Part shown: in pieces, positions 11,887-19,966 of the stretch
Numbering within the stretch: the stretch's first letter is position 1
Layout of the letters: each line of letters opens with the position of its first letter
Assembly: GCF_003228315.1 (NCBI RefSeq)
Contig: NZ_CP029693.1
Span: 4,932,501-4,996,500, forward strand
Length of the DNA: 64,000 bases
Source of the DNA: Pseudomonas putida
GTDB taxonomy: Bacteria > Pseudomonadota > Gammaproteobacteria > Pseudomonadales > Pseudomonadaceae
Direction of reading: 5' to 3'
Position numbers and translations under genes: made by a program
Notes under the pieces: generated by a model
Database searches by the model: none
Told to the model about the DNA's origin: nothing
Seen by the model: only the letters and a program-made list of their open reading frames with translations

Positions 11887-12465
11887 ATGAAGGTGGCTGT
11901 CAGGACGACAGAGCGTGTCATGGGCTACACGCAAGCACTGCTCGCCGGCCTCCTGTGTTTGCTGTCGAGCATTGCCTGCGCGCAGCCGCAAACCACAACC
12001 GCAAGCCTGGCCGAGCAACGCGCCCGGGCGGTCACCGAAGTGGTCCTGGGAATTCTCAGCTACGCCCGCTGGCCGGTTGAGCCTGCACAACTTCGACTGT
12101 GCGTGGTCGGCCCTACCGAATACACCGACGACTTGCTCAAAGGCACGACCCAGGCGACGGGCCGGCCCGTGACCGTGCAACGCCTGCTGGCCGACAACCC
12201 GGCCATCGTCGATGAATGCGATGCGGCCTACATCGGCAAGTTGACCGGCGAAGAACGCAGCCGACTGTTCGCTGCACTGACCGGCCGCCCGGTGTTGAGC
12301 ATCAGCGAAAGCGACGATCAATGCACTGTCGGCAGCCTTTTCTGTTTGCGGGTCAGCGATGAGCAGGTGTCATTCGAAGTCAATCTCGACTCCGTCGCCC
12401 GCAGCGGTGTGCGCATCCATCCGAGCGTGCTGCAACTGTCCCGTCGCAAGTCGGCGGCAACATGA
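11887..12465 (+). CDS. yfiR: YfiR-like periplasmic repressor of a diguanylate cyclase
   Basis: In P. aeruginosa YfiR sits in the periplasm and holds the membrane cyclase YfiN inactive; redox or envelope stress releases it. This 192-residue protein has a signal peptide (hydrophobic core about residues 16-30, likely cut after AQ or nearby). It has Cys at 72, 111, 146 and 153, each one residue from the positions of the two YfiR disulfides as I recall them for P. aeruginosa (71/110 and 145/152). The ATG at 11887 follows GAAGAG; an in-frame ATG at 11839 would put 16 non-signal residues in front. It overlaps yfiN by 4 bases. Confidence 0.9.
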   Translation: MKVAVRTTERVMGYTQALLAGLLCLLSSIACAQPQTTTASLAEQRARAVTEVVLGILSYARWPVEPAQLRLCVVGPTEYTDDLLKGTTQATGRPVTVQRLLADNPAIVDECDAAYIGKLTGEERSRLFAALTGRPVLSISESDDQCTVGSLFCLRVSDEQVSFEVNLDSVARSGVRIHPSVLQLSRRKSAAT

Positions 12466-13718
12466 GTGTGCTCAAACCGGGTAATCGCCCGACCTTGCGT
12501 TCGGTCATCGGTCGCGGTCATTTGACCGTGGCGCTGATGGCTGTGGCCATGGCCAGTGTGTCGCTGACCCTGCTGGGCATTCTGGCCTTGCGGGTGTATG
12601 CCGATCACAACCTGCACCTGATTGCCCGTTCGATCAACTACACCGTGGAAGCGGCCGTGGTGTTCAACGACAAGGCCGCCGCCTCCGAAGCGCTGGCGCT
12701 GATCGCCTCCACCGAAGAAGTCGCCGATGCCCAGGTCCTGAACGCCAAAGGGCAGGTGCTGGCGCGCTGGCAGCGACCGGAAACCGGGTTGTGGACCCGA
12801 CTCGAAATGCAAATGGCCAAGGCCTTTCTGGAAAAACCCATCAGCATGCCGATCCTCCATCAGGACCGTGAGGTCGGCAGTATTCGCCTGACCGGGCACG
12901 GTGGCAGCCTGATGCGCTTCTTGCTCAGTGGTCTGGTGGGGATCGTGCTGTGCACGGCGATCAGTGCCTGGGTGGCGCTGTACCTGGCGCGCCGACAACT
13001 GCGCGGCATCATCGGCCCCCTGCGCAGCCTGGCCGCGGTGGCTCACGCCGCCCGCAGCGAGCGGGCCTTCGAGCGGCGCGTGCCGCCGGCGACCATCGCC
13101 GAACTGGATAATCTGGGCAACGACTTCAACGCCTTGCTCGACGAACTCGAGTCCTGGCAGACCCACCTGCAAAGCGAGAACGAAACCCTCGCCCACCAGG
13201 CCAGCCATGACAGCCTCACGGGGTTGCCGAACCGGGCGTTCTTCGAAGGCCGCCTGATGCGTGCACTGCGCAACGCCAACAAGCTCAACGAGCGGGTGGC
13301 CGTGCTGTTCCTCGACAGCGACCGGTTCAAGGACATCAACGACAGCTTCGGCCATGCGGCCGGTGACGCCGTGTTGATGGCGGTGGCGAGCCGGGTCAAG
13401 GCGCAACTGCGTGAAGAGGATCTGGTCGCCCGTTTGGGCGGCGATGAATTTGCCGTACTGCTGACACCGCTGCACAAGACCGAAGACGCCGAGCGCATCG
13501 CCGACAAGATCATCGCCAGCATGGAAGCGCCCATCGAGATCCCGGGCACCCATGAGGTGCTGACCTCTCTGAGCATTGGCATCGCCGTATACCCCGATCA
13601 CGGCGCCACGCCAAGCACACTGCTCGATGCCGCCGATGGCGCCATGTACCAAGCCAAGCGCTTCACCCGAGGCGCGCAACACACGGCAGGGTCGGAGCAC
13701 CCTGTCGCCGACGTTTAA
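12462..13718 (+). CDS. yfiN: YfiN/TpbB-like membrane diguanylate cyclase
   Basis: This makes the second messenger c-di-GMP from two GTP at the inner membrane. The 418-residue protein has two membrane segments (about residues 21-45 and 150-175) around a periplasmic PAS-like sensor, then a HAMP linker and a GGDEF domain. The active site is LGGDEFAVLL (GGDEF at 326-330). An intact inhibitory I-site, REED, sits at 317-320, five residues before GGDEF, so product feedback is expected. It lies between yfiR and yfiB, the order known for the P. aeruginosa YfiBNR system, which controls exopolysaccharide output and small-colony variants. Confidence 0.93.
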   Translation: MSVLKPGNRPTLRSVIGRGHLTVALMAVAMASVSLTLLGILALRVYADHNLHLIARSINYTVEAAVVFNDKAAASEALALIASTEEVADAQVLNAKGQVLARWQRPETGLWTRLEMQMAKAFLEKPISMPILHQDREVGSIRLTGHGGSLMRFLLSGLVGIVLCTAISAWVALYLARRQLRGIIGPLRSLAAVAHAARSERAFERRVPPATIAELDNLGNDFNALLDELESWQTHLQSENETLAHQASHDSLTGLPNRAFFEGRLMRALRNANKLNERVAVLFLDSDRFKDINDSFGHAAGDAVLMAVASRVKAQLREEDLVARLGGDEFAVLLTPLHKTEDAERIADKIIASMEAPIEIPGTHEVLTSLSIGIAVYPDHGATPSTLLDAADGAMYQAKRFTRGAQHTAGSEHPVADV

Positions 13719-13730
13719 TCAAGGAGCGAA

Positions 13731-14240
13731 ATGCCCGTGTTCTCACTCACCCAACGTACCCTGCGATTGTTCTCTATCACCCTGTTGATGGCCGTGCTGG
13801 GCCTGGCCGGTTGTCAGTCGGTGCCGCCCAAAGGCCTGACCCCGGCACAGATTGCCGTGCTGAAACAGCAGGGCTTTCAGCTGACCGAGGAGGGCTGGGC
13901 GTTCGGCCTGTCCGGCAAAGTGCTGTTTGGCAGCGATGTCGACTCACTCAATGCGCAGAGCAGCGAAATCGTCCAGCGCATCGGCAAGTCGCTGCTGGGC
14001 GTGGGGATCGAGCGGGTGAGAGTCGATGGGCATACCGATGCGTCGGGCAAGGAGGCTTACAATGAACAACTCTCCCTGCGTCGCGCCAAGAGCGTCGCCA
14101 TCGTTCTGGCGGATGCCGGCATGAAGCAGGAGAATATCCAGCTTCGCGGTTTCGGCAGCAGCCAGCCGGTGGCGACCAATGACACGGCTTCCGGCCGCAC
14201 CGAAAACCGTCGGGTGGCGATCGTGGTAAGCGCCGACTGA
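13731..14240 (+). CDS. yfiB: YfiB-like OmpA-family outer-membrane lipoprotein
   Basis: YfiB is the outer-membrane partner that captures YfiR and so frees YfiN. The 169-residue protein has a lipobox LAGC with the acylated Cys at residue 28, a linker carrying QIAVLKQQGFQL and WAFGLSGKVLF, and a C-terminal OmpA peptidoglycan-binding domain (VDGHTDASG, LSLRRAKSVA, GRTENRRVAIVV). It starts 12 bases after yfiN, with AAGGAG upstream of the ATG. It is almost certainly cotranscribed with yfiR and yfiN, and a GC-rich hairpin follows at 14254. Confidence 0.92.
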   Translation: MPVFSLTQRTLRLFSITLLMAVLGLAGCQSVPPKGLTPAQIAVLKQQGFQLTEEGWAFGLSGKVLFGSDVDSLNAQSSEIVQRIGKSLLGVGIERVRVDGHTDASGKEAYNEQLSLRRAKSVAIVLADAGMKQENIQLRGFGSSQPVATNDTASGRTENRRVAIVVSAD

Positions 14241-14253
14241 AACGCCATTCACC

Positions 14254-14282
14254 GCCCGGCCCGAGCCGGGCTCCTGATTTTC
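14254..14282 (+). terminator. Probable terminator after yfiB
   Basis: A 7-bp GC-only stem (GCCCGGC / GCCGGGC) with a CCGA loop starts 14 bases after the yfiB stop. The following T run is short (ATTTT), so termination may be partial. Confidence 0.55.
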
Positions 14283-14332
14283 TACATGGGCGTTTACGCT
14301 CAATCCAAACGGTGCAAACGCTGATCATCCAG

Positions 14333-15061
14333 ATGAAGAAACTAAAAGCGCTTTACCGAAATCGTTATTGGAAGCGATGGCTTCGTGAGCACAACTGCAA
14401 GTTGGCGGGCGGGGTGTCATCACTCGCGGCAAAAACCACCCTGATCGTTGAAGAAGGGGTTTCCCTGGGCCATTTGATCTTTGATGCACGACAGCTGAGC
14501 ATCGGCGCCCATACCTACATTCGTAGTGATACCAAGCTCTCTACCGTGTCCTCGATCGGGCGGTTTTGTTCCATTGGCAATCACTGCTACATCGGCCAGG
14601 AAAAAAACACCCATCCTTCCGACTGGCTCAGTACCCATCCTTTCCAGTACACCGGCACGGCGCTGTCCTACGAACCGGTGATCTCCAACGTCACGATTGG
14701 CCACGATGTCTGGATCGGTCACGGCGCCATGATCATGGAGGGCGTCACCGTCGGCACGGGCGCCATCGTCGCCACCCGCGCCGTCGTGGCTCATGATGTT
14801 CCACCCTATGCCATCGTCGCTGGCGTGCCGGCGAAAGTGGTCAAGTACCGCCACCCGCCGCAGGTCATCGAGATGTTGCTGGAGAGCAAGTGGTGGGAAT
14901 GCGATATCGGCTTTCTACAAGGCTTACGCCTGGACGACCCCGAAGCGGCCTTGCCGGAGATCATCAGCAAGCGTCAGGACCATCTGGCCAGCTACCACCA
15001 GCTGGAAATCACCCGCAAAGGCTGCCGGACAATGCCCTCCGCACAGGCAATCAATCCGTAA
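14333..15061 (+). CDS. CatB/XAT-type hexapeptide-repeat O-acetyltransferase
   Basis: This left-handed beta-helix acyltransferase probably moves an acetyl group from acetyl-CoA to a sugar or xenobiotic hydroxyl. The roughly 242-residue protein has hexapeptide repeats (ISNVTIGHDVWIGHGAMI, GVTVGTGAIVATRAVV), the catalytic-type His in STHPF, and the family's PPYAIVAGVPAKVVKYR followed by a C-terminal helix. The first 25 residues are basic and the DNA there is visibly more AT-rich than its neighbours. Neither the ATG at 14333 nor the in-frame GTG at 14312 has a good ribosome site. It stands alone between yfiB and a convergent LysR gene, overlapping the latter by 11 bases. The substrate is unknown; surface-polysaccharide decoration is only a guess. 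Confidence 0.8.
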   Translation: MKKLKALYRNRYWKRWLREHNCKLAGGVSSLAAKTTLIVEEGVSLGHLIFDARQLSIGAHTYIRSDTKLSTVSSIGRFCSIGNHCYIGQEKNTHPSDWLSTHPFQYTGTALSYEPVISNVTIGHDVWIGHGAMIMEGVTVGTGAIVATRAVVAHDVPPYAIVAGVPAKVVKYRHPPQVIEMLLESKWWECDIGFLQGLRLDDPEAALPEIISKRQDHLASYHQLEITRKGCRTMPSAQAINP

Positions 15062-15998
15062 ACCGCAACTCCCGCGTCTGCCCCAGCAACAACGGCCCAT
15101 TGAGCTCCGTCACCTCCCGGATGTAATCCCACAACAGGGTGATCCGCTTGAGCTTGCGCAGGTCCTCTCGGCAATACATCCAAAACTGCCGGGTGATGTT
15201 GATCTCCTCCGGCAACACCGGCAGCAAGCTTGGGTCCTGTGCCGCGAGGAAGCAGGGCAGGATCGCCAGGGACCGGCCCTGTTGGGCAGCCACGAATTGC
15301 GCGATCACGCTGGTACTGCGCAGGTTGGCGCTGGCGCCGGGCAGGACGTTCGCCAGATACAGCAGCTCCGAGCTGAAGGCCAGGTCGTCGACATAACTGA
15401 TGAATGAATGTTTGCCCAGGTCCGCCGCCCGGCGGATGGGTGGGTGGTTGTCGAGGTATTCCTGGGTGGCGTACAGCTGCAGGCGGTAGTCGCAGAGTTT
15501 GCAGCACACATACGGGCCATGTTCCGGACGCTCCAGGGCGATGACGATGTCGGCTTCGCGCTTGGACAGGCTGATGAAGTGGGGCAGGGGCAGGATGTCT
15601 ACCGAGATGGCGGGGTAGGCGTCGACGAAGTGGCTCAGCTGTGGGGTGATGAAGAAGCTGCCGAAGCCTTCGGTGCAGCCCATGCGCACATGCCCGGACA
15701 ACGCCACGCCGGAGCCCGACACTTGCTCGCAGGCCATGTGCAGGGTGCTTTCGATCGATTCGGCATAACCCATCAAACGCTGGCCTTCAGCGGTCAGGAC
15801 AAAGCCGCTGGTCCGCGACTTCTCGAACAGCAGCGTGCCCAATGAGGCTTCCAGCGAGCTGATGCGCCGCGACACGGTGGTGTAGTCGACCGCCAGGCGC
15901 TTGGCGGCGGTGCTGGCCTTGCGGGTGCGGGCCACTTCGAGGAAAAACTTGAGGTCGTCCCAGTTCAGCGAGCCCAGCGACGTGATGTTTTTTTGCAT
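15051..15998 (-). CDS. LysR-family regulator, divergent from mmsAB
   Basis: A 315-residue LysR-type regulator with an N-terminal winged helix-turn-helix (LKFFLEVARTRKASTAAKRL, VDYTTVSRRISSLEASLG) and a periplasmic-binding-protein-like effector domain. The ATG at 15998 (MQKNITSLG) is preferred; a TTG 23 codons upstream would extend it. It is transcribed away from mmsA with a 163-base gap that holds an imperfect palindrome, so it probably controls mmsAB in response to a valine-derived metabolite. P. aeruginosa uses an AraC-type regulator (MmsR) for these genes, so this is a different type of regulator for the same operon. Confidence 0.85.
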   Translation of the reverse strand: MQKNITSLGSLNWDDLKFFLEVARTRKASTAAKRLAVDYTTVSRRISSLEASLGTLLFEKSRTSGFVLTAEGQRLMGYAESIESTLHMACEQVSGSGVALSGHVRMGCTEGFGSFFITPQLSHFVDAYPAISVDILPLPHFISLSKREADIVIALERPEHGPYVCCKLCDYRLQLYATQEYLDNHPPIRRAADLGKHSFISYVDDLAFSSELLYLANVLPGASANLRSTSVIAQFVAAQQGRSLAILPCFLAAQDPSLLPVLPEEINITRQFWMYCREDLRKLKRITLLWDYIREVTELNGPLLLGQTRELRFTD

Positions 15999-16014
15999 GT
16001 TGGACCGGCTTTTA

Positions 16015-16041
16015 TGTGCGTTCTTATCAGAAGTTTGCACA
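16015..16041. promoter_or_regulatory. Candidate LysR operator between the LysR gene and mmsA
   Basis: An imperfect palindrome has outer arms TGTGC / GCACA and inner arms TTCT / AGAA around TATC, consistent with the T-N11-A dyads bound by LysR proteins. It lies 17-43 bases before the LysR start and about 120 bases before mmsA. Inferred from symmetry and position only. Confidence 0.4.
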
Positions 16042-16161
16042 TCTATACTCCAAAAACAGCCCGACAACCAATTCGCGGCACACGCCTCATCTCAAGGCGA
16101 CTTTCTCGCCTTGGCTACCCTGAAAGCTCTCTTCAACAAGAATAATGCCCAGGAGACCCAC

Positions 16162-17688
16162 ATGAACGCATCGCTCACGCCCAACGAAACCACCGTCCAG
16201 AAGGTCAAGCTGCTGATCGACGGTGAGTGGGTCGAATCCAAATCCACCGAATGGCACGACATCGTCAATCCGGCCACCCAACAAGTGCTGGCCAAAGTGC
16301 CTTTTGCCACTGCTGAAGAAGTCGACGCAGCCATCAGCGCCGCCCATCGCGCCTTCCAGACCTGGAAACTGACCCCGATCGGTGCGCGGATGCGCATCAT
16401 GCTCAAGCTCCAGGAACTGATTCGCCAGCACTCCAAACGCATCGCCCAGGTCTTGAGCGCCGAGCAAGGCAAGACCATTGCCGACGCTGAAGGCGACATT
16501 TTCCGTGGCCTAGAAGTGGTCGAGCACGCGTGCTCCATCGGCTCCCTGCAAATGGGTGAGTTCGCCGAGAACGTCGCCGGCGGCGTCGACACCTACACTC
16601 TGCGCCAGCCCATCGGCGTGTGCGCCGGCATCACCCCGTTCAACTTCCCGGCGATGATTCCGCTGTGGATGTTCCCGATGGCCATCGCCTGCGGCAACAC
16701 CTTCGTGCTCAAGCCGTCCGAACAGGACCCGATGTCGACCATGTTGCTGGTGGAACTGGCTATCGAAGCGGGCATTCCGGCCGGTGTGCTCAACGTCGTG
16801 CATGGCGGCAAGGACGTGGTGGATGCGCTCTGCACCCATAAAGACATCAAGGCGGTGTCCTTCGTTGGCTCGACCGCCGTCGGTACCCACGTCTACGACC
16901 TGGCCGGCAAGCACGGCAAGCGCGTGCAATCGATGATGGGTGCGAAGAACCACGCCGTGGTGCTGCCGGACGCCAATCGCGAACAAGCGCTCAATGCCCT
17001 GGTGGGTGCCGGTTTCGGCGCCGCCGGTCAACGCTGCATGGCCACCTCGGTGGTGGTGCTGGTGGGCGCGGCCAAGCAATGGCTGCCGGATCTGAAAGCG
17101 CTGGCGCAGAAGCTCAAGGTGAACGCCGGCAGCGAGCCGGGCACCGACGTTGGTCCGGTGATTTCGAAGAAAGCCAAGGCGCGGATTCTCGATCTGATCG
17201 AAAGCGGCATCAAGGAAGGCGCCAAGCTGGAGCTGGACGGTCGCGACATCACGGTGCCCGGTTACGAGAAGGGCAACTTTGTCGGCCCGACCCTGTTCTC
17301 CGGCGTGACCACCGACATGCAGATCTACACCCAGGAAATCTTCGGTCCGGTGCTGGTGGTGCTGGAAGTCGCCACCCTCGACGAGGCCATTGCGCTGGTC
17401 AACGCCAACCCGTTCGGCAACGGCACGGGCCTGTTCACCCAGAGCGGTGCGGCGGCGCGCAAGTTCCAGAACGAAATCGACGTCGGCCAGGTCGGCATCA
17501 ACATCCCGATTCCGGTGCCGGTCCCGTTCTTCAGCTTCACCGGTTCCCGTGGCTCCAAGCTCGGCGACCTCGGCCCGTATGGCAAGCAAGTGGTGCAGTT
17601 CTACACTCAGACCAAGACCGTCACCAGCCGCTGGTTCGACGATGACAGCGTCAACGACGGCGTGAACACCACCATCAACTTGCGCTAA
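16162..17688 (+). CDS. mmsA: Methylmalonate-semialdehyde dehydrogenase (CoA-acylating)
   Basis: It oxidises methylmalonate semialdehyde to propionyl-CoA, the last step of the distal valine pathway. The 508-residue protein is an aldehyde dehydrogenase with GVCAGITPFNFPAMIPLWMF near residue 155, the cofactor motif SFVGSTAVG, and the catalytic Cys292 in GAAGQRCMATS, a sequence typical of MmsA rather than of hydrolytic aldehyde dehydrogenases. The C-terminal FFSFTGSRGSKLGDL is also MmsA-like. The ATG at 16162 has AGGAG at 16151; the open frame extends far upstream but the earlier codons overlap the LysR promoter. It is followed 10 bases later by mmsB. Confidence 0.95.
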   Translation: MNASLTPNETTVQKVKLLIDGEWVESKSTEWHDIVNPATQQVLAKVPFATAEEVDAAISAAHRAFQTWKLTPIGARMRIMLKLQELIRQHSKRIAQVLSAEQGKTIADAEGDIFRGLEVVEHACSIGSLQMGEFAENVAGGVDTYTLRQPIGVCAGITPFNFPAMIPLWMFPMAIACGNTFVLKPSEQDPMSTMLLVELAIEAGIPAGVLNVVHGGKDVVDALCTHKDIKAVSFVGSTAVGTHVYDLAGKHGKRVQSMMGAKNHAVVLPDANREQALNALVGAGFGAAGQRCMATSVVVLVGAAKQWLPDLKALAQKLKVNAGSEPGTDVGPVISKKAKARILDLIESGIKEGAKLELDGRDITVPGYEKGNFVGPTLFSGVTTDMQIYTQEIFGPVLVVLEVATLDEAIALVNANPFGNGTGLFTQSGAAARKFQNEIDVGQVGINIPIPVPVPFFSFTGSRGSKLGDLGPYGKQVVQFYTQTKTVTSRWFDDDSVNDGVNTTINLR

Positions 17689-17698
17689 GGAGCCGGAC

Positions 17699-18586
17699 AT
17701 GAAAATCGCTTTTATCGGTCTGGGCAACATGGGCGCGCCGATGGCGCGCAACCTGATCAAGGCCGGTCACTCGCTCAAGCTGGTGGACCTGAACAAAGCC
17801 GTGCTGGCGGAGCTGGAGCAATTGGGCGGCAGCATCAGCCCTTCGGCCCGCGAAGCGGCACAGGGCGCGGAACTGGTGATCACCATGTTGCCGGCCGCCG
17901 TGCATGTGCGCAGCGTCTGGCTGGGTGAAGATGGCGTGCTCGCCGGCATCGGCAAAGGCGTGCCGGCGGTGGATTGCAGCACCATCGATCCACAGACCGC
18001 CCGCGATGTGGCGGCCGCCGCAGCCAAGCAAGGCGTGGCCATGGCTGATGCGCCGGTGTCCGGAGGTACCGGTGGTGCGGCAGCCGGGACGCTCACCTTC
18101 ATGGTCGGCGCCACCGCCGAACTGTTCGCCACCCTGCAACCGGTGCTGGCGCAGATGGGCCGCAATATCGTGCATTGCGGCGAAGTCGGTACCGGGCAGA
18201 TCGCCAAGATCTGCAACAACCTGCTGCTGGGGATTTCCATGGTCGGTGTCAGCGAAGCCATGGCGCTGGGTGATGCCCTGGGCATCGACACCAAGGTGCT
18301 GGCGGGCATCATCAACAGCTCCACCGGGCGTTGCTGGAGTTCGGAGGTGTACAACCCCTGGCCGGGTATCGTCGAAACGGCGCCAGCTTCGCGCGGTTAC
18401 ACCGGTGGTTTCGGTGCCGAGCTGATGCTCAAGGATCTGGGGCTGGCCACGGAAGCGGCGCGACAGGCGCACCAGCCGGTGGTGCTTGGCGCGGTGGCCC
18501 AGCAGCTGTATCAGGCGATGAGTTTGCGGGGTGAGGGCGGTAACGACTTCTCGGCGATCATCAACAGCTATCGCAAACCGTTGTAG
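17699..18586 (+). CDS. mmsB: 3-hydroxyisobutyrate dehydrogenase
   Basis: It oxidises 3-hydroxyisobutyrate to methylmalonate semialdehyde with NAD+, feeding MmsA. The 295-residue protein has the N-terminal dinucleotide motif GLGNMGAPMARNL, the substrate-binding SGGTGGAAAGTL, and the catalytic-Lys segment GTGQIAKICNNLLLG of the beta-hydroxyacid dehydrogenase family. AAGGAG precedes the ATG and the spacing from mmsA shows an operon. Its TAG stop falls inside a REP copy (see the repeat at 18582). Confidence 0.95.
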   Translation: MKIAFIGLGNMGAPMARNLIKAGHSLKLVDLNKAVLAELEQLGGSISPSAREAAQGAELVITMLPAAVHVRSVWLGEDGVLAGIGKGVPAVDCSTIDPQTARDVAAAAAKQGVAMADAPVSGGTGGAAAGTLTFMVGATAELFATLQPVLAQMGRNIVHCGEVGTGQIAKICNNLLLGISMVGVSEAMALGDALGIDTKVLAGIINSSTGRCWSSEVYNPWPGIVETAPASRGYTGGFGAELMLKDLGLATEAARQAHQPVVLGAVAQQLYQAMSLRGEGGNDFSAIINSYRKPL

Positions 18587-18681
18587 GAGCGAGCCTGCTC
18601 GCGATGGTCGTTAACGATAACGCGGGGAATCTGGTTCCCCGCGTTGCTCTCGAGATTTTCGCGAGCAGGCTCGCTCCTACA
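18582..18681. repeat. REP dyad with an extra internal hairpin, overlapping the mmsB stop
   Basis: Inverted REP copies, TGTAGGAGCGAGCCTGCTCG at 18582 and GCGAGCAGGCTCGCTCCTAC ending at 18680, flank a separate perfect 11-bp hairpin (AACGCGGGGAA / TTCCCCGCGTT, 18619-18645). The mmsB stop codon TAG is bases 3-5 of the left REP. The dyad probably also marks the 3' end of the mmsAB transcript. Confidence 0.88.
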
Positions 18682-18773
18682 TCAGATATTTGCAGCCAGG
18701 TAACTCATCTGCGCATCAACATTTGCCGGGACATCACGTCGGGTGATCTCCCGGCTTTTTTATGTCCGAAAGA

Positions 18774-19886
18774 TCATGACCCGGTTCGATCCGGCATCCG
18801 CACGCTGGCAAACGTCGACTCGTTTCGCGCCTGCTCCAGGGCCGTCAGCGGTCTTGCCGATGCCGGCTGAGCAAGGGCAAGCACCGCCGGCTTGCGACTC
18901 ATTTCCGAGCCCGCCCGCTCATCACTCGGTGGAACGCCGAAGTGCTCGCGATAGCATTTGGAAAAGTGCGGCGTGGACACGAAACCGCAGACCGTTGCCA
19001 GTTCAATCAGCGACATCGACGTTTGCTTGAGCAATTGCCGCGCCCGGATCAGGCGCAATCTGAGGTAGTAACGCGAGGGTGTGCAGTGGAGGTATTTCTG
19101 GAACAGCCGCTCCAGCTGCCTTCGTGACAGCTCCACATAATCGGCCAGGTGATCCAGGTCGATCGGCTCCTCGAGGTTGGCCTCCATCAACGCGACGATC
19201 TCTTGCAGCTTGGGCTGATGAGTGCCCAGCACGTGCTTGAGCGGCACGCGCTGATGGTCCTGCTCGTTGCGGATGCGCTCGTAGACAAACATCTCCGAAA
19301 TGGCCGCCGACAACTCACGGCCATGATCGCGACCGATCAGGTGCAGCATCATGTCCATGGGTGCCGTGCCGCCGGAGCTGGTGAACCGGTTGCGGTCCAG
19401 GGTAAACAGACTCGCGCTCATGCTGACCCGCGGAAAAGCTTCCTGCATGGCCGCCAGGAATTCCCAATGCACACTGCATTCGTATCCGTCGAGCAGGCCG
19501 GCTCTGGCCAGTGCCCAGCTCCCGGTGCAGATCCCTCCAAGCAGCCGAGATTGACGCGCCAGGGCCTTGAGCCAGGTGATGTGCTCGCGGGTGACCACAC
19601 TCTGGATGCCAACGCCGCCGCAGACGATCACCGTGTCGGCCACCCAGGGCTTGTCCCAGGACGCATCCGGGGTGATCGGCACGCCGTCGCTGGCCCAGAC
19701 GGGCTGGCCACCGAGGCTGAACGTGTGCCAGCGATAGAGCTCCCGCCCCGACAACTGATTGGCCATGCGCAACGGCTCCACGGCTGAGGCCAGGGAAATC
19801 AGGGTGAATTGATCCAGCAACAGAAAGCCGATGCATTGAGTCGGCTTGCCGTCCGGCAGGGTGGGCCTTGATGACATCGTGGTCAT
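18774..19886 (-). CDS. GlxA-family transcriptional regulator (DJ-1-like plus AraC domains), GbdR-like
   Basis: A 370-residue regulator: an N-terminal DJ-1/PfpI-like domain (CIGFLLLDQFTLISLASAVE, VIVCGGVGIQ, LGGICTGSWALARAGLL) and a C-terminal AraC DNA-binding domain (LADYVELSRRQLERLFQKYL, ELATVCGFVSTPHFSKCYRE). Such proteins in Pseudomonas sense quaternary amines or amino acids; the text is close to what I recall of GbdR, the glycine-betaine regulator, but paralogues (SouR, CdhR, ArgR) are alike and the usual betaine genes are absent. The next gene upstream is the interrupted gabP-like permease, read in the same direction, so regulation of an amino-acid gene is possible. Confidence 0.82.
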   Translation of the reverse strand: MTTMSSRPTLPDGKPTQCIGFLLLDQFTLISLASAVEPLRMANQLSGRELYRWHTFSLGGQPVWASDGVPITPDASWDKPWVADTVIVCGGVGIQSVVTREHITWLKALARQSRLLGGICTGSWALARAGLLDGYECSVHWEFLAAMQEAFPRVSMSASLFTLDRNRFTSSGGTAPMDMMLHLIGRDHGRELSAAISEMFVYERIRNEQDHQRVPLKHVLGTHQPKLQEIVALMEANLEEPIDLDHLADYVELSRRQLERLFQKYLHCTPSRYYLRLRLIRARQLLKQTSMSLIELATVCGFVSTPHFSKCYREHFGVPPSDERAGSEMSRKPAVLALAQPASARPLTALEQARNESTFASVRMPDRTGS

Positions 19887-19966
19887 GTCCTTACGAAAAG
19901 ACGGTCAACGGCACGGTAGCGTGAAGCGCCGTGCCGCTGGTGTGCGCAACCGGTATCTCTCCCGGC

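Noticed and set aside
16162..17688. An mmsA start 87 codons earlier at 15901
   Set aside because: That extension lies over the divergent LysR gene and its promoter and has no dehydrogenase sequence; the ATG at 16162 has AGGAG and begins the normal N-terminus.
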